DNA from: Sphagnum compactum
Taxonomy: Eukaryota; Bryophyta; Sphagnopsida; Sphagnales
Length of the DNA stretch: 64,000 nucleotides
NCBI GenBank assembly: GCA_965153455.1
Contig: OZ234495.1
Location: 13,636,875-13,700,874, forward strand
Direction: 5' to 3'
Under the pieces are notes generated by a model. It saw only the letters and a program-made list of their open reading frames with translations, was not told the DNA's origin and ran no database searches. This document shows, piece after piece, positions 48,023 through 61,329 of this stretch (position 1 is the stretch's first letter; every line of letters begins with the position of its first letter). The translations under genes were made by a program, and so were the position numbers.

Positions 48023-50904
48023 AGCAACCTTCAGAGAGGAGGGCGTGCTTTACGCTTAAGCTAACCATGAAAACAAAAAACCCGCCATGACAATACGACA
48101 CTGATTCATAGGCCAGAGGATTCATGGTGGGACACTACAGCATGGCCTCCAGTAACACTACAAAAATTCTAACTCCAGAGATTTTCATGAAATCTTTATT
48201 CTGTCCATCACTAGAAAGTTTTTGGTTGGCCTTCAGCAATTCAAAATTTTCAAGTAGGATTTTTGTTGTCCTTTCGTGCTGTATTTTCATAGATTCTTTG
48301 TATTAGATCTTTGATCAAACCAGCACACAGCTCATTGCTTAATGGGCTCTTTCTTCTGCCCTTTATGCCAGGTTCACACTAAAAACTTAGCTTACTGGAC
48401 CCTGAACTTCTCATCTAGATGCATGAACTTGTATGGCATAGTCCCACTGTCTGGCATAAGTGCACAGATCATATTCCAGATGTCACACACACATTGGCTC
48501 AAATTTGGCCAAAATTTTTATGCTGAAAGCTTACAGCAATGACTTGCCTCTTCGCTCTGGTGTGCAGAGCCAATAAAATTTTGACAGGTGTACATCCATC
48601 CACCACGTTTTCATCTTTGATTTGCTACTTGCTGTTGATTGATAATTGAACTATTATTTTACATCACTTTGTTGCTTTCATTTTTCCATTTCTTCGTTTT
48701 GGGGTGTGTTGGGTTGTGTTCTCTTGATATAAGTTTGGCATGTTTGCATCAACTCTCTCTAGGGTTATTGGAAGGCGGAGTAGTAACTTAGATATTTATT
48801 TGTAGTCTTCTTTTAAGTCCTTGAGACTTCTTTTGTTCGTTTGGGGGGAGGGTAGCCATGTGACTAGGCTTTTTGACCAAACTTTGCTCTTTTTGATCTT
48901 TACTTCTTTTGAGAAAGCCATGCCTTTTAGTGAACCAGCACCTACATTTGTTTGTGCCGTGGTAAAAACTAGAAACCCCAAATTTTGTTTGGGTTTCTTC
49001 TAAGCATTAGAAATATCCCATCCCTAGACCACCGTAATTAGATCGTAGTCTCATAGTAAGTACAAAGGATATCTCCATCAGACGTTGATATTTCCATTAG
49101 CCATTAGAGGTATCCCATAAAGTACGGAAAACACAACACCAGAACCCTGAGTTTGGTCATAAACGGGGTGAGTTTCCAAAAAACAAAACTGGAAAAAAAA
49201 ATATTACCGTTCAAAAAGGGAGGGAGGAGGCTTTTGAAAGTCAAAAAAACCATCAATTTGTGTGGTAAACTGATTTCATCCAGTCTTCACCCCTCGTGCC
49301 TCTTTCCTGAGCGCCTCCACTCCTGCTACATATATTTTCATTGCTCTTACATGTACTGCCACTATAATTAGTCTGGAACGCTGTGCAGTAAATGCTGAGT
49401 TTCATCATTTCATACCCAGATTTAATAAAAGATTTCCTCACTTTACTACGGATACCACTCATTTGAGGTTGTTTAGGGTTTAGAGGTCAAACACGAGACC
49501 CAAAGACAGGGTGAAGACACGGTGACTTTAAAAATATCTTTATTGTGCGATGGACTCGTTTTGCTCGGGAGAGGTTTCATGCAACTTGGACCATGTGTGG
49601 GGGGCACACCGCCAACAATTTCGGTGCTTGGCATCAAGCTATGTTTGGTAACATTCTCAATTCCTCTCCAATTTGAAGGAGACTACTATGGGCTGTGAGG
49701 ACCCATCGAGGGTGCTTGCTTCACTTATCTTTAGGCAGCCTCTTGACTCTTGAGGTTCCTTGTTGCTTTGTTATTTATTTCCTTGGTCGAAGAGATGTCC
49801 GTACATGTCGAAGAGGTGTTGCATGTTCCCAATGTGTTCCCATCAAGGTTTCAAACTGTTCCCCCAAAATGTTCCTCAAGTTTTCAATGTGTTCCCTAAG
49901 ACATTCCCAATAGCACCTCAGTTTTGTTCCATATTGTTGAACTATGGTTCAACTTCCATGTATGTAAGTTGTAAAGTGGGGGCTAACAAAGCTTTGACAA
50001 AGCATGCTTCTACTATGGGTGGGCTTCTATGTTGGAGAGTGCCCTGTGTTCCAAATAATATTGGTCATGGGCCAATCAAAGTCTAAGGGAGAAATCTGAG
50101 AAAGAGGAAGGCAAAAAAAAAAACCTAACTAACTAACTGACTGTGGGGCAATGACTACATATGTAGTATGTACCCCAATTAGTGCCCTTGGCAATGGTAT
50201 CGGGGCAAAAATGGTGGTCAACAAACTTAGTTATTTATTTATTTGGCACAAATAGAAGAAATCCATTGTGAGGGGGTTGTGAGTACTTTCTTTTCTATTT
50301 AGGGTCATGGGTGACATTTTGTGTCATGACAACACTTTTGTTTTGGTTTCATTGCAAGGTAGTTGTGAAGGTCCAAAAGTAGTTCTCTTCTTTTCACTTA
50401 CGTAGATGTGCCAACTGTAAACGAGAGGATTTTTTTGCTTTTTAATTTGTTTTTATCAACTTTTTTCATGAATTCATTGCTTTCCTTTCAAGTCATTTTG
50501 TTCTTCTTTGTTCTTTTATTACCTTTTCTTCTTTGTGCTACAGAGAGACTAGAAAGTAGCATGCTTAGTGTAATAGAACTTATCTTTTGCCCAGAGATTT
50601 TTTTTTTTAAAAAAAATTTCACTTAAATCAGTGCCAGATAGTGGGCTACGTGGACAATTTCTATGTCGGCACCTGTCAGTGTGTCAAGAATGGGTTTTTT
50701 TTGTTTTGGGTGATGAAGCAATGGAAGAGGCCTGTCACCAACAGAAAAAAAATGTCAATGTTATCCCCCTAATTAATTAATATGAAACACACTATACTCT
50801 ACTACATACATTATGAATAAATACCCCATACTTATTTAGAGATAATAGGGGTTATTATTCCAAAGAGAGAGAGTTCTCAGTAGCACTGGAAGGCCAGGGT
50901 TGAG
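48023..50904. other. Intergenic, includes two dispersed repeats
   Basis: 48928-48970 carries GTGAACCAGCACCTAC and a GTGGTAAAAAC tail like copies at 26481 and 60391. 49800-49980 resembles 21440-21600. No gene supported. Confidence 0.45.
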
Positions 50905-51140
50905 TTGTGCCTTGCCAAGTGGCAAGGCTTGAAGAAGGATAACCTTGTGAGGAACCCTATAAGGTAAGGAGGTCGGTGTATGAACACTTAGTGGCTTAGA
51001 GGACGTCAAATCCCAAGGGAACTTTGTTGTTGATGGTGTCCAAAGAGAAGTGGTAGTCCTTTTGTTGGCACATCTGACACACCAAAAAAACAAAGCAAGG
51101 ATGAGAAAGTTGTGACCCCCCAAAGTAAGGGGGTAAAAAG
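50905..51140 (+). repeat. Dispersed repeat, copy 2
   Basis: Collinear with 5640-5880, including GGTGTCCAAAGAG and GGTGTATGAACA (GGTGTCTGAACA in copy 1). The 109-codon minus frame at 50836-51165 spans it and has no recognised domain. Confidence 0.5.
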
Positions 51141-51534
51141 GGCCAAGTGGAAAAACTAGGAACACATGGAAGTTGGTAACCAGTCAGGCAAGCACTAACA
51201 AATGGACACCACTTACCCCATCAAAAAGATGAAAAGTAGTCAAACAAAGTTCATCAGTAGCCAAAATTTCCAAAATTAGGGCGACAAAATCAACAATTAT
51301 GGGAGATCCTAAGTTCAACAAGCACTAACAATTTACACACACATGAGGTGGCTGGAAGTTTGTGGGCGTGAATCCCGTTCTTTCCAGATTCTCATTCTTC
51401 TATACTTGATCTACAAAAAATCTTACACATTTTCTCCTTTTTTTTTTAGAAGGCGATCATGTCGATGCCATGGGGTTCATTCATTTGAATATTCATCTAT
51501 GATTTATAATAAACTTGTATCTAACTTTTATTTT

Positions 51535-51815
51535 AGTTTCAGTTCATTCTTAATTAGCCTCCTATTAAGTTTTGGTTCACTTTTATTTGATTCATAGTTC
51601 AAATTCGTTTTTAATTAATTCTTAATTCACTTATAATTAATTATTAGTTCACTTTTAATTAAGTTTTAGTTTGCTTCAAGTTAACCCGCAATTCACTTCT
51701 AGTTAATTCTTAATTCACTTTTAATTAGCTTTTAGTTCACTTTTAGTTAAGTTTATGTTCATTTTTATATTAAATTTTAGTTCACCTTTAGTTGAATCTT
51801 AGTTCATTCATAGTT
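51535..51815 (+). repeat. ~20-24-bp tandem repeat array
   Basis: About a dozen degenerate units of TTAGTTCACTTTTAATTAA run head to tail, decaying at both ends. No coding potential. Confidence 0.8.
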
Positions 51816-52689
51816 CACACATGGGTGCACATTGGTTCACATGAGTGAATATGGGTCACATATAAATTAAATTTTTTTTAAGAAACTTCTTTGAACAAGG
51901 TGCCCAAGGGGTATATATAAAGGTAAAATTCTTGATTACCTTTAGTCTACTCACCACTAATTTCGGGTGTGTTTTCTTGTCATAGCCTTGTTTTACTTTT
52001 TCTTTTTGCAATAAAATTTTATTAGATTCTTGTTTGCATTTATCATGTTCTTGTTATTATTTCAATATTTAGATTTGAAACTATGTTTACCTTTTTTTTT
52101 GTTTTTTGTTAAAAAACCTTGTAGTTTTGGTTGTTTTCGTGCCCATGACATCGTGCTTAAACTACATGAGCCTTTTTGAATTCTTGTTTTCCATACTCAT
52201 GTTCATTTCTTTTCTAAAAAATTCTGTGTGAGTTTCTTCTTCATTTGTTCTTCTTATTGGTTATATTTTTGTTGCTCCAAGTTCAAAATTATTTTTGATG
52301 GTCCTTGTTTATGCTAGTCTAAAACGTTTACTTCATTTTCTCCCAATTTTATAGTCATAGCTTGTGTCGACCTTGCAATTTAAACCTCTATAGTTTAGTT
52401 TCAACTTGTGTCCTTACATAGTTCAAACCTTTGCAGTTCGATTCCCTCTTTCTTTTTTAAAACTAGTTTTGAATAATTTTCAAGTTTTTTTTCAAAACCT
52501 CTCCATGTTTGAACCCTTCCATGTTGCTTTTGGTTTGTTAACTATGTGTTTTCCTTCTTGTCATATGTCCTTGATTTGTGTGTGTTTCTTCTTGCAAGTG
52601 CAAAAATCGGAATTCGAGCAATTAAGGTAATGGTGTTCATATTTACTTCTCTTCATTTGGCTTTTGTGTTCTAGCCCTTTGGCTACATG
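51816..52689. other. Intergenic, T-rich, no gene seen
   Basis: The plus strand is T-rich with short frames only (for example 52406-52630), none recognised. Confidence 0.35.
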
Positions 52690-52862
52690 TCTTTCAAGAT
52701 GGTCATATTTCTCTTTTGGCCTCCTAATGTTGTTATTTTAAGATGATCCACTTCTTTTTGCCCTCCTAATGTTGTTACTCTTTCAAGATTAATCTTCTTC
52801 TTCTTATGGCCTTCCTTATGTTGTTGGTATTTCAGGATGATCTTTTTCTAGCCCTTTTGTTG
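52690..52862 (+). repeat. ~50-bp degenerate tandem repeat
   Basis: Four units begin TCAAGATGGTC, TAAGATGATC, TCAAGATTAATC and TCAGGATGATC at about 52694, 52739, 52793 and 52842, each followed by a GCCYTCCTWATGTTGTT block or a derivative of it. Confidence 0.65.
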
Positions 52863-53235
52863 TTGTTTTTGTTGTAAGATCCATCATGCCCCCTCTTCCC
52901 CCCCCTTTCCATTCAAATTAGTTCGGCAAATTGAACTTCACTACAACATGCATTCATATTTGCATCTACATCTTGCCTACTATTTTACCTTTTAGCTTCT
53001 GGCCAAGCCATTGCACATGTGAAATTTCATTACCTCTTAAATTAGATTTGATAAATTTTGGATTTATTTCTATAGGTTAAGACTTGGATTAGCTAAATTG
53101 AATTGGTAAGTGTGCTACTTCAGCATCATCTATCAAACAAGGGCTATGAAACATTTCAACATAATACCCATGTTTGTGCTCGAGATGGTTGTATTTGGCG
53201 GTTGATGGTCTAGCTACTTTTGCAATGCTGAATAA

Positions 53236-53760
53236 TTATGTAGCTATAGATTCCTCTTCCTTTATATGACTATGGCTAACTTGGTCATATGATGAATAAT
53301 GATCTTCACCTCCTTGGTCACCATTTGAATTTCCTATTGTGTAAATGTTTATTAGTTGTGTCTTATTCTCCATAAAAGGCCATATTCCTATCCATCTAAA
53401 CCCAGCTTGGATGTTTTGTTTCATTAGTGATTGATCCAAGGCTTTGTCCACCCATCCAGCAAGTGTAATTTTGTCAAATTCACTAAATTTACTTCTAGCC
53501 ATGGCTGCATCTTATTATTTTTTAAATGCAATCTTGAAGGGTTTGAAGCAAGAAATATCTAAGGGCTAGAGTGCATGGGAGGTATGAGAAGGTAAGGTGA
53601 CCATATTTAACCCAAATTCCTATGCTTGTTTTATGGATTTTAATGTTATGTGTGAACCATGCCCCACCCAAAATCAATAAATGACAAGTCGTTTGTGAAA
53701 TCCCACCTAGAATAAACCTTTTGAAAAACAATAAAAATTCTTTCATTAGAAGAAAAATGG
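53236..53760 (-). pseudogene. Pogo-like DDE transposase fragment, broken
   Basis: C-terminal half of a DDE_1-type (pogo/Tigger-like) transposase. In order on the minus strand: HLLILGGAW (catalytic-Asp block, usually LLILDGHGSH, Asp replaced by Gly), LPSHTSHAL, a TAG stop where Gln is usual, PLDISCFKPFK, two TAA stops, then KITLAGWVDKALDQSLMKQN and GFRWIGIWPF. The stops lie at about 53510-53565. Upstream, 53880-53990 gives only a faint WMM fragment, perhaps separated by another insertion. Clearly inactive. The TIRs of the parent element were not found. Confidence 0.75.
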
Positions 53761-54759
53761 GTTTTTGTAACCAATCAATTTGTGAGTACTTGCAACTATT
53801 TGTTATTTATGACTATCATTGGTTATTTCTTCAACTATTTTCTGCATTTTGGTTGTGCTTACAACTACACTACAATTACCTTTGAATTAATGTTTTTTCA
53901 TTTTTCTATTTGAACAATTTTTAACATGGACATCATCCAAGAAGACCCGTTTATGTTCCATTAGTTGCAAATCTGGTCAAATGAATTATAAACCTATGTG
54001 TATTAAAAGTGTATTTTGAGTATTCTTGGGTGTATGGATTTATAATGGTGTATAATATGTATTTTATTCAATAACATATGGGTGAATACTAAGATAAACA
54101 TGTGTATATGACAGGTGATGTATAATACTTGTATTTTTTACAAAAATTATTGTTATTATTCAGTCATAAAAAAATTCCAATAATTATAATAATATTAATT
54201 ACTACAATTAATGTAACATTATTGTAAAAGCACTATAATTATAGTAGATATAAATTAATTATAATAAATATTTAATTTATAATTTAAATTAGTATTTGTA
54301 ATTTCTGATTTTTATTTTAAGTTTAAATTAACAATATTAATAATAATTTTATTGCAAATTTATTTTTTGATGTAATTCTAGTAATTCTAGTAATTAAATT
54401 ACATTAGGTTATTGAATTTATTCAATATAATCACTTATCTAAAATTAAAATGCTATTATAAAATAAATTCTTACACTAATTAGTAACATTTTGGAATATT
54501 CAAAACTAATTACACTAAAATCATCTTAATTATTCTATTAATATATTAATTTTTAAAATGGCATAATTTATGATTAAATTTAATTATTCATAACATATAA
54601 CTTATAATAATTAGTTTAGAAACTTATTTAAAACTTTTACAATAATTTTAATGGAAAAAAATTAATGTAATTACTATATTTCTATAATTGTACAATAGTA
54701 AATTAAAATATTGATCCATGTTTGAACATACAAAGTTGCCCTCAAGAGCAATTTCCCTA
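53761..54759. other. Extremely A+T-rich intergenic DNA
   Basis: From about 54100 to 54720 the sequence is almost pure A and T with AAT/TTA words. No gene. Confidence 0.5.
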
Positions 54760-55374
54760 GGGAGCAAGTTTTCGAATATTTGATAAAAAATAGAAGGGGT
54801 AATTTTTTTTGAAATAAAATGTTTTTGATGTCATTGGAAAGCTCTAAAAGCATAGATATCTAAAATAATCTTGCATTTTCAATTTGAAGCTATGAGCTAA
54901 AAGTTATGATAAAAAAATTAAGGGTCAAAATTTTCAAGTTTATCTTCTCCCCAAAGGAGAAAAGGACTAATTTGCTAGGGGGTGATTTCCCCATGGAGAT
55001 AAGGATTATGTTCCTTTAGGGAGCAAGTTTTCGAATGTTTCAATCAAAATTACAAGGGGTAAAATTTGTCCAAATCAAGATCATTTTAAATATCCATGCT
55101 TTGAGAGCTTTGGAATGGTATAAAAAAAATTTGATTTGCACATATTTTACCCCCTACAATTTTGACTCAAACATTTGGAAATTTGCTCTCGGGGGGAAAT
55201 TTGACCCTTGGTTTTTCTTTTCATCATAACTTTTAGAGCGTACCTTCAAATCGAGAATCCAAAATCATTTTAGATATCTACACTTTGAAAGCTTTTTAAT
55301 TATGTAAAGAAGTTTTGATTTGGATAAATTTTACCCTTGTAATTTTGACTCAAATATTTGGAAACTTGCCCCCC
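54760..55374. repeat. Nested fold-back (inverted repeat) locus
   Basis: An outer pair of arms about 150 bp long, 54760-54913 and 55221-55374, are inverted copies (shared AGATATCTAAAAT, TCTAAAAGTTATGAT/GCTAAAAGTTATGAT). Between them is a smaller inverted pair of about 60 bp, 55018-55078 and 55127-55190, whose arms are also related to the outer arms (GAGCAAGTTTTCGAAT, AAAATTACAAGG). Similarity continues outward as CCC/GGG-flanked words. No coding potential. Confidence 0.8.
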
Positions 55375-55605
55375 AAGGGAACATAATCCCTTTTTTTACA
55401 AGGGAAATTTTTCTTTCAGGGAATTTAGTCCCTAGGGCAATTTAGTCCCCTTTTCCCTAGGACAACATAATCCCTTTCTCCCTAGGGGAAAAACTAACTT
55501 AGTTCATTTCTCTCGATGAAAATTTGTTCCTTGGGGCAATTTAGTCCCTTTTCCCTAAGAAGGTCACTTAATCCCTTTCTCCCGAAAGGAAAATGCAACA
55601 TTAAT
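55375..55605 (+). repeat. Direct repeat beside the fold-back
   Basis: GGGCAATTTAGTCCC plus TTTTCCCTA and AATCCCTTTCTCCC occurs at about 55433-55486 and again at 55533-55584, roughly 100 bp apart. Complementary words (GGGAG, GGATTATGTTCC) occur left of the fold-back at 54950-55025. Confidence 0.65.
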
Positions 55606-58600
55606 AACAATATTATTATGATATAAAATTATTCATTATTCATTTAAAATATTAATTAATTAAAATTACTAGCATACATATACTTAGTTTCAATATTTAT
55701 TATTTATTTATTTAAGTAATATAATTTTGTAATTATAATTGTAAATAAATTTAAATTGAATTATCATTTCTATATATTTAATAATTTTTTAATAATTTTT
55801 TAATTACATAATTATCTAACTAAAATTTATTGATGAATTATTATTATATGTGATTAGTTTTTTTGTTAATTATTTAATTAGGTAGTTTATTAATTAGTTA
55901 ATTAATGAATGGTTATTTTTTCATTAATTAATCAACTAGTTACTTACTTATTTACCTATCCAATTCTATAATTTACAAAAGTAAAAATAAAGATAAAAAA
56001 AATAGAATGAGCCTTCTAGATGTAAATAGTTTGCAACTAAACTTTCTAGTCACAAAATAGTTTGTAACTAAACTCCAAGTTCAAAATTTACCCTATAAGG
56101 TTTGTCTTCCATTCTTATTTTGAAAATTATATAAAGAAGGTCTCTACATCCCATTTTCACATTCAAAATAATGGCCATGTGGAATGAGCCAATTAACAAG
56201 CTAAACCCACAATTAAAAAAAAGTTTATGTACATACCCCTTAACTACCCTACCTCCCTAACTAACCTATTGACCCAACTATTCACCAATCTACCTACCTA
56301 GGTAGTCATCTAACTTAAATAGGTAGGGAGTTGTTTAGTTTAAATAAGACCTACTTACCTTCGTAGTTCGACCTACTTACATACCTACCTACCTAAATTG
56401 ATTTTGGAAATTTTAAATTAATATGCTAAATGGCACATTTTGATTATGCCATGTGGCACAATCTAAAACCATCCAAATATTAAAAAATTGGACATGTTAG
56501 ATTATTTCAGAATTTCATAAATAAAAATAATAAAAATATATTAAATTAATGACATGTGACAACACATGATAAGAGCACAAGGTTGACCAAACTAATTACA
56601 CACTAGTTGCAAACTAGTTGAAAACGACAATAAATATATAGTGGGATAATGAATGAACATGTATTTTGTTGATTTTTTTTTCCATCCATGAATGGTTTTT
56701 GTTTGCTACTTGTCCAATGCAACTAAAGAAATCTAGTCACAAATGTCATCTATGATTAAAAACTAATCACAAAACCAATTGTAAAAACCTTGATTTCTTC
56801 TATTGTTTGAACACAAAACTTGTCATCCATGCCTTGTTTTACATTGCCATACACATTTTTGATTTGCGTAATTTGATGTAATCCTCTTTCAAACTTTCTC
56901 GTCAAAAAATATAAAACCTTAGCAAAGTTGATCATGTAGCATTTAATACACAATTTATAATTAACCACTCACGTGACTTGGGGATGGTGTTATAAACTGC
57001 ATGTGATTTTTGTTTGACCAAGACCCTAACATTAGCTTGCCTTCCTATTTAAATTTAATTTTTTTTAAAATTCCAAATATGATTTTATTTATAACTATGT
57101 TGGGTGTACAATATTTGTAAGTTATTATAAAAAAGAGCCACAAGAAACTATAATCAACCCTTGTGCCCTAGATACCTCCAATCCTTCTACAACCCTAATG
57201 TTTATTTCCGGATGCTTCCAAGTAAAACAATACCACTAGGTCTTCCTTGAGACCCCATATTTGAATGATGTTGGTATTGTTTGGGTGAGTTCTGCAACTT
57301 TCACTTTTAATTGTTGTAGTGTTATTAATAGTCCACATTTTTGTATTCCTAAAATCCATGCAACTACTGTCACATCTTCCTTTTCTGTCAACACACCTGC
57401 AAACCCCATTTTCCTAATCCTTTTTTTCCCATTCAAATGGTCAGAAAGGGAACTCAGTGGTATGTTTTAGTATCTACTTGCTTTTCTCAATGGATGTGTC
57501 CCTAAGTCTCAACAGCCTCTAATGGCTTCCTCCAATGTTTGGTTTGTCCATTTCCTTATCTTTCTTCTTGGTGGGACCCAATTAATTACTTGACATGGTT
57601 GCCTTGTTTTTTATGTAGGCTATGGGGGCACGTTCTCCTAGTTTAAGGTTGTTTGGTTTATCACAACAATGCATCGCCTGCAAGGTACATTGAACATCAT
57701 GATGGTCCAACTCCCCCTAGCCCAAATCTACAACAAGTAAGGGCCATGCGTTTTGGGCCCATTAGAGGTGTGCCTTTTTATTTTCTAAACAAAAACCAAT
57801 AATAAAGGAAATTTGTCAAGTTAGGATAGGTCTCAAGTGCATAAGACTCCAATTTTGTAAATGAGGTGATCAAAACATGTAAATAAAAAAATTCATCCCA
57901 CTTTGAGTTGACATCAGATGTGTTTGTGCACGTTGTTGGGATGAATTATAAAGTGTGATTCTTGGGAGTTAGTTGATATCTACCTTTCTTTAATGCTGCT
58001 ACTTTGTAACTTTTGTGGATGGACTTTTGGATCCAACAATGATAGATATACTTCTTGAACTTATGATTGTAAAGTTTGTTTATGACCCAAATCCCTACAT
58101 CATTTTTCAAATTTAAATTTTGCAAATCACCTTTTTCCTACATAGATCCACAAGTCTTTATTCACAACTAAAACCTATACTGATTTTTTCATTGTTGATC
58201 ATACTTTCACATATCCATTTCCTTGTTCTACTTGTTTTACTTTCACATTTATAGTTGGTTTTTGCAACTCATCTTCTACTTGCTCTACTTTAACATTAAG
58301 AATTGGAGGTTCTACTCTATTGTTCAACAGAATTGTATTAGGAATGAGGAGCTAGGTATGATCACAATAAAATGAACCAATAATGATGAAGGACTCAAGG
58401 ACTACAATCCTTTTTGTGGTCATTTTCACTTTCTCATAAAAAAGATTTTTGGGATGAAATCTTTTATAATATGTTATTAAATATACATATATTTTTTCAA
58501 TGCATCACTTTTTTTGTATTAACTTTTCATGAATAATTAAGAATTTTGAAAGTGTATAAATTTTATCAAATTCTGCATTTTGTTTTAAAACATTATCTTA

Positions 58601-58820
58601 AATTCAAATTGTATGAAAATATTTTAATTATTTAATGTTTTATTTTATTGTTTCATAAACTACAACTTTGTTTTAGATGTCATGTACATTACACCTCATT
58701 TACATGTGGTAAAGGACTCTTGAAATTTTAAAATTCTGTTCAATAGATTTTTAATTTTTAAAAATTTCAAATTTCACAACTTTCAAATTGTGAATGATTA
58801 CAACAAAAAGGTGTCCTTGT
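55606..58820. other. Intergenic, A+T-rich, no gene seen
   Basis: 55610-55970 is nearly pure A/T. 56230-56400 is built from CCTA/TAGG words (CTACCTACCTA), like 62420-63180. Frames at 56756-56968 and 57236-57470 have no recognised domain. Confidence 0.45.
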
Positions 58821-61329
58821 ACACCAAGTGATTGCACTGGATTTTGAGTGAATTCACTGGTTGTAGTGAACGAGGGGACCAATGAAGAAGCAACGAATTC
58901 ACTGGTCAATGAATGGGGACTAGTGAACTGCACCCACATTTTGTAGTAGTGAATGTTTTTTGAGTGTGGATAATTAATTAATATCATCTCAATTATTTTT
59001 TCATCAAAATTCTTTTATAAAAAGAGTATTTAACTTAGTTTTTTACAAAATTGATTGCTTTTGGTGCAAATGTTGTTCAAGTTCAAAGGTCCTTTATTAA
59101 AACCAAAACCCAAAATATTATTTTTTGAATTTTTTTTTTGAATTCTTCAACATTCATATTAGTGATTTAACACTACATTCCATGATTAACATGACATTAA
59201 AATGGCACCACAAAAATACATCTAAAAAAATTACAATTTTTATAGAATTTTGATGGTCATCCGACATGCTTTTTGGCTCATTTGATTGTGACTACACCTA
59301 GCTCTAAGAATTTCTGCAACTCATCTTCTACACTATTTGGTAAGGACGACATAATTTGATAGTTAAGATGATTTAGGAAAAAAGGTGGAAGTGAGAGGGG
59401 GCTATGTTGAAATCTATTATGGGTTTTAGGTCTTAGTGGGAAATGCAAATTGCACAAGGTTGCAAGGTGTGCATTTTGGGGTCTTCATTAACTACTATGA
59501 TGTGAGATCCAAAAGCCATATTTTGTTAGGGATCCTTACTTCTAGGTTTAATAACTATTGGAATTTATGTTCATTTGAATGTTGGAAAGGTTTTTGCACA
59601 TTAATGGATTGTTGCATGCCTTTAAATGTGACATGCCATCCCCCATAACAAGACTATACATTGTGTGTTGATGTTATGTTTTGAACAAGGTTGCCTAGGC
59701 CAAATGCCGAGTTTTTCTTTCCACACCACTTTTCTAAACACTAGATTAAAAGTCCCCTATAACCACACGGTGCTAGGCCCTTACCTTCAAAATTTCTTCA
59801 AGATTGGACCAAAACCACCTTGTAACCAAACATTGCCATTCTTGAATTGGTCAAAAAAATTAATATGATCAAACATTTACTTGGCCTTTTCTTTGAACAA
59901 TTTTAAAAATGGTCCAAAAAATCCTATAACCAACACCCAAAACTCCATTCCCTTCAACTCGCCCACCCTACTTTTCAATTGTGTGCACTAAAGAGTGCTA
60001 GCTAACACCCATGACCAAACATAACACATGCAAGGGTAGGACAACAATATGTTATTTGGGTTGTCATTCACACCCACCACTAAACAAAAAGCCCAAATTT
60101 CCAAACACAAAACCTCAAGACGAAATGTTTGGTCATAGGTCCCTTGTTTAATGATGGTCATGAAATGGGAGTAACCCAATGGGAGGTTCGTTTACTTGTT
60201 AAGGGTGTTTAGACACTAGCTTATGTTCGGACACTGGCCTCCTTACCCTAATGCTAGATAGAATTGAGGATGAGTTTATCGACTAAAAAGGGTTGCTTGT
60301 TGCTTCCCATTTGTGCTTGTGGTTTTCTTTCTTAATGCAAATTTAACATTTCCTTAGTTAAATTTAACCGCAAAAACACTTCATGGTCAAGGTGAACCAA
60401 CACCTACTTGGGTACCATTAGTATTAAAAAAACGTTCATGCTTCATAAAATCACGTATGCCTTTCCTTCTAGGCCTCACCACAGTAGCCTCTTAAGAAGC
60501 ATAGGTAGTAATCTCCTAGGTTTCCTTCATAAATTTTCTTTTGTTTTAAAAAGTAGTTTGATGTTATAAGTTTTTTACTACAAATAATATTGGGAGGTAA
60601 TTTGCAGCAATAATGATCTTTGTGATTCTAGATTGCAAAACCTTTGCCACTTCGATTTTTTTCATAACTTTAATATATTGTAGGTTGAGTGGAAAGTGTG
60701 AAATCACCTAAAATGAATATACTTTCCAAGTAAATAGAAGTCTATGACTGAACATGGTGCTCTTGATCAAATTTGGAACAAGGCACAAAAAGGCATGTTG
60801 AAGCACATATCATTCAACATGATCAAACATAAAGACTATTTTTCCTTGTTGAAATAATTCCTTGTAATAGATTGTTTTGGTCACTTTTGGTTTAAGTTTC
60901 AATTTCAAGCTTCATGAATTTGATGTATTTCAATTCAAGATCCATTGGTTACTTGAAATGGTTTCAACACAATCTCTCCTTTGATTCATCCATGCATTTG
61001 AAACAATGCATAAAATCATATTGCATTGTCTTTAGCATGAATGTAAATTGCCACCAACATATTTGGTGGTCACTAGGAGTATGTTTCACACAAATTTGTA
61101 ATACTTTTTTTTCATCACACACAAACTTGACAGGTGCAAAAGCTAGCACCCAAATGTTTGTGAAGAACCAATGTTTCATATCAATATATGCCCACTTTAG
61201 ACTATGGCCAATGTCCAAAAAAATTCAAGCTCAACTCTAACCCTCCAAATCTACGGAGTTAATGTCAAATCAAGGTTATGGTGGAGCCTAAAAAATGGTA
61301 CATATAGCTGCAACGAAACTATTAAATTT
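58821..61329. other. Intergenic, no supported gene
   Basis: 58850-58960 repeats GAATTCACTGG and related words. 60391-60430 carries a copy of the GTGAACCARCACCTAC motif. The 108-codon frame at 60914-61240 and its antisense 84-codon partner have no recognised domain. Confidence 0.4.

Noticed and set aside
59990-60140. Inverted words ATGACCAAACAT / ATGTTTGGTCAT about 100 bp apart
   Set aside because: Only 12 bp match, with no target duplication or extended TIR; could be chance.
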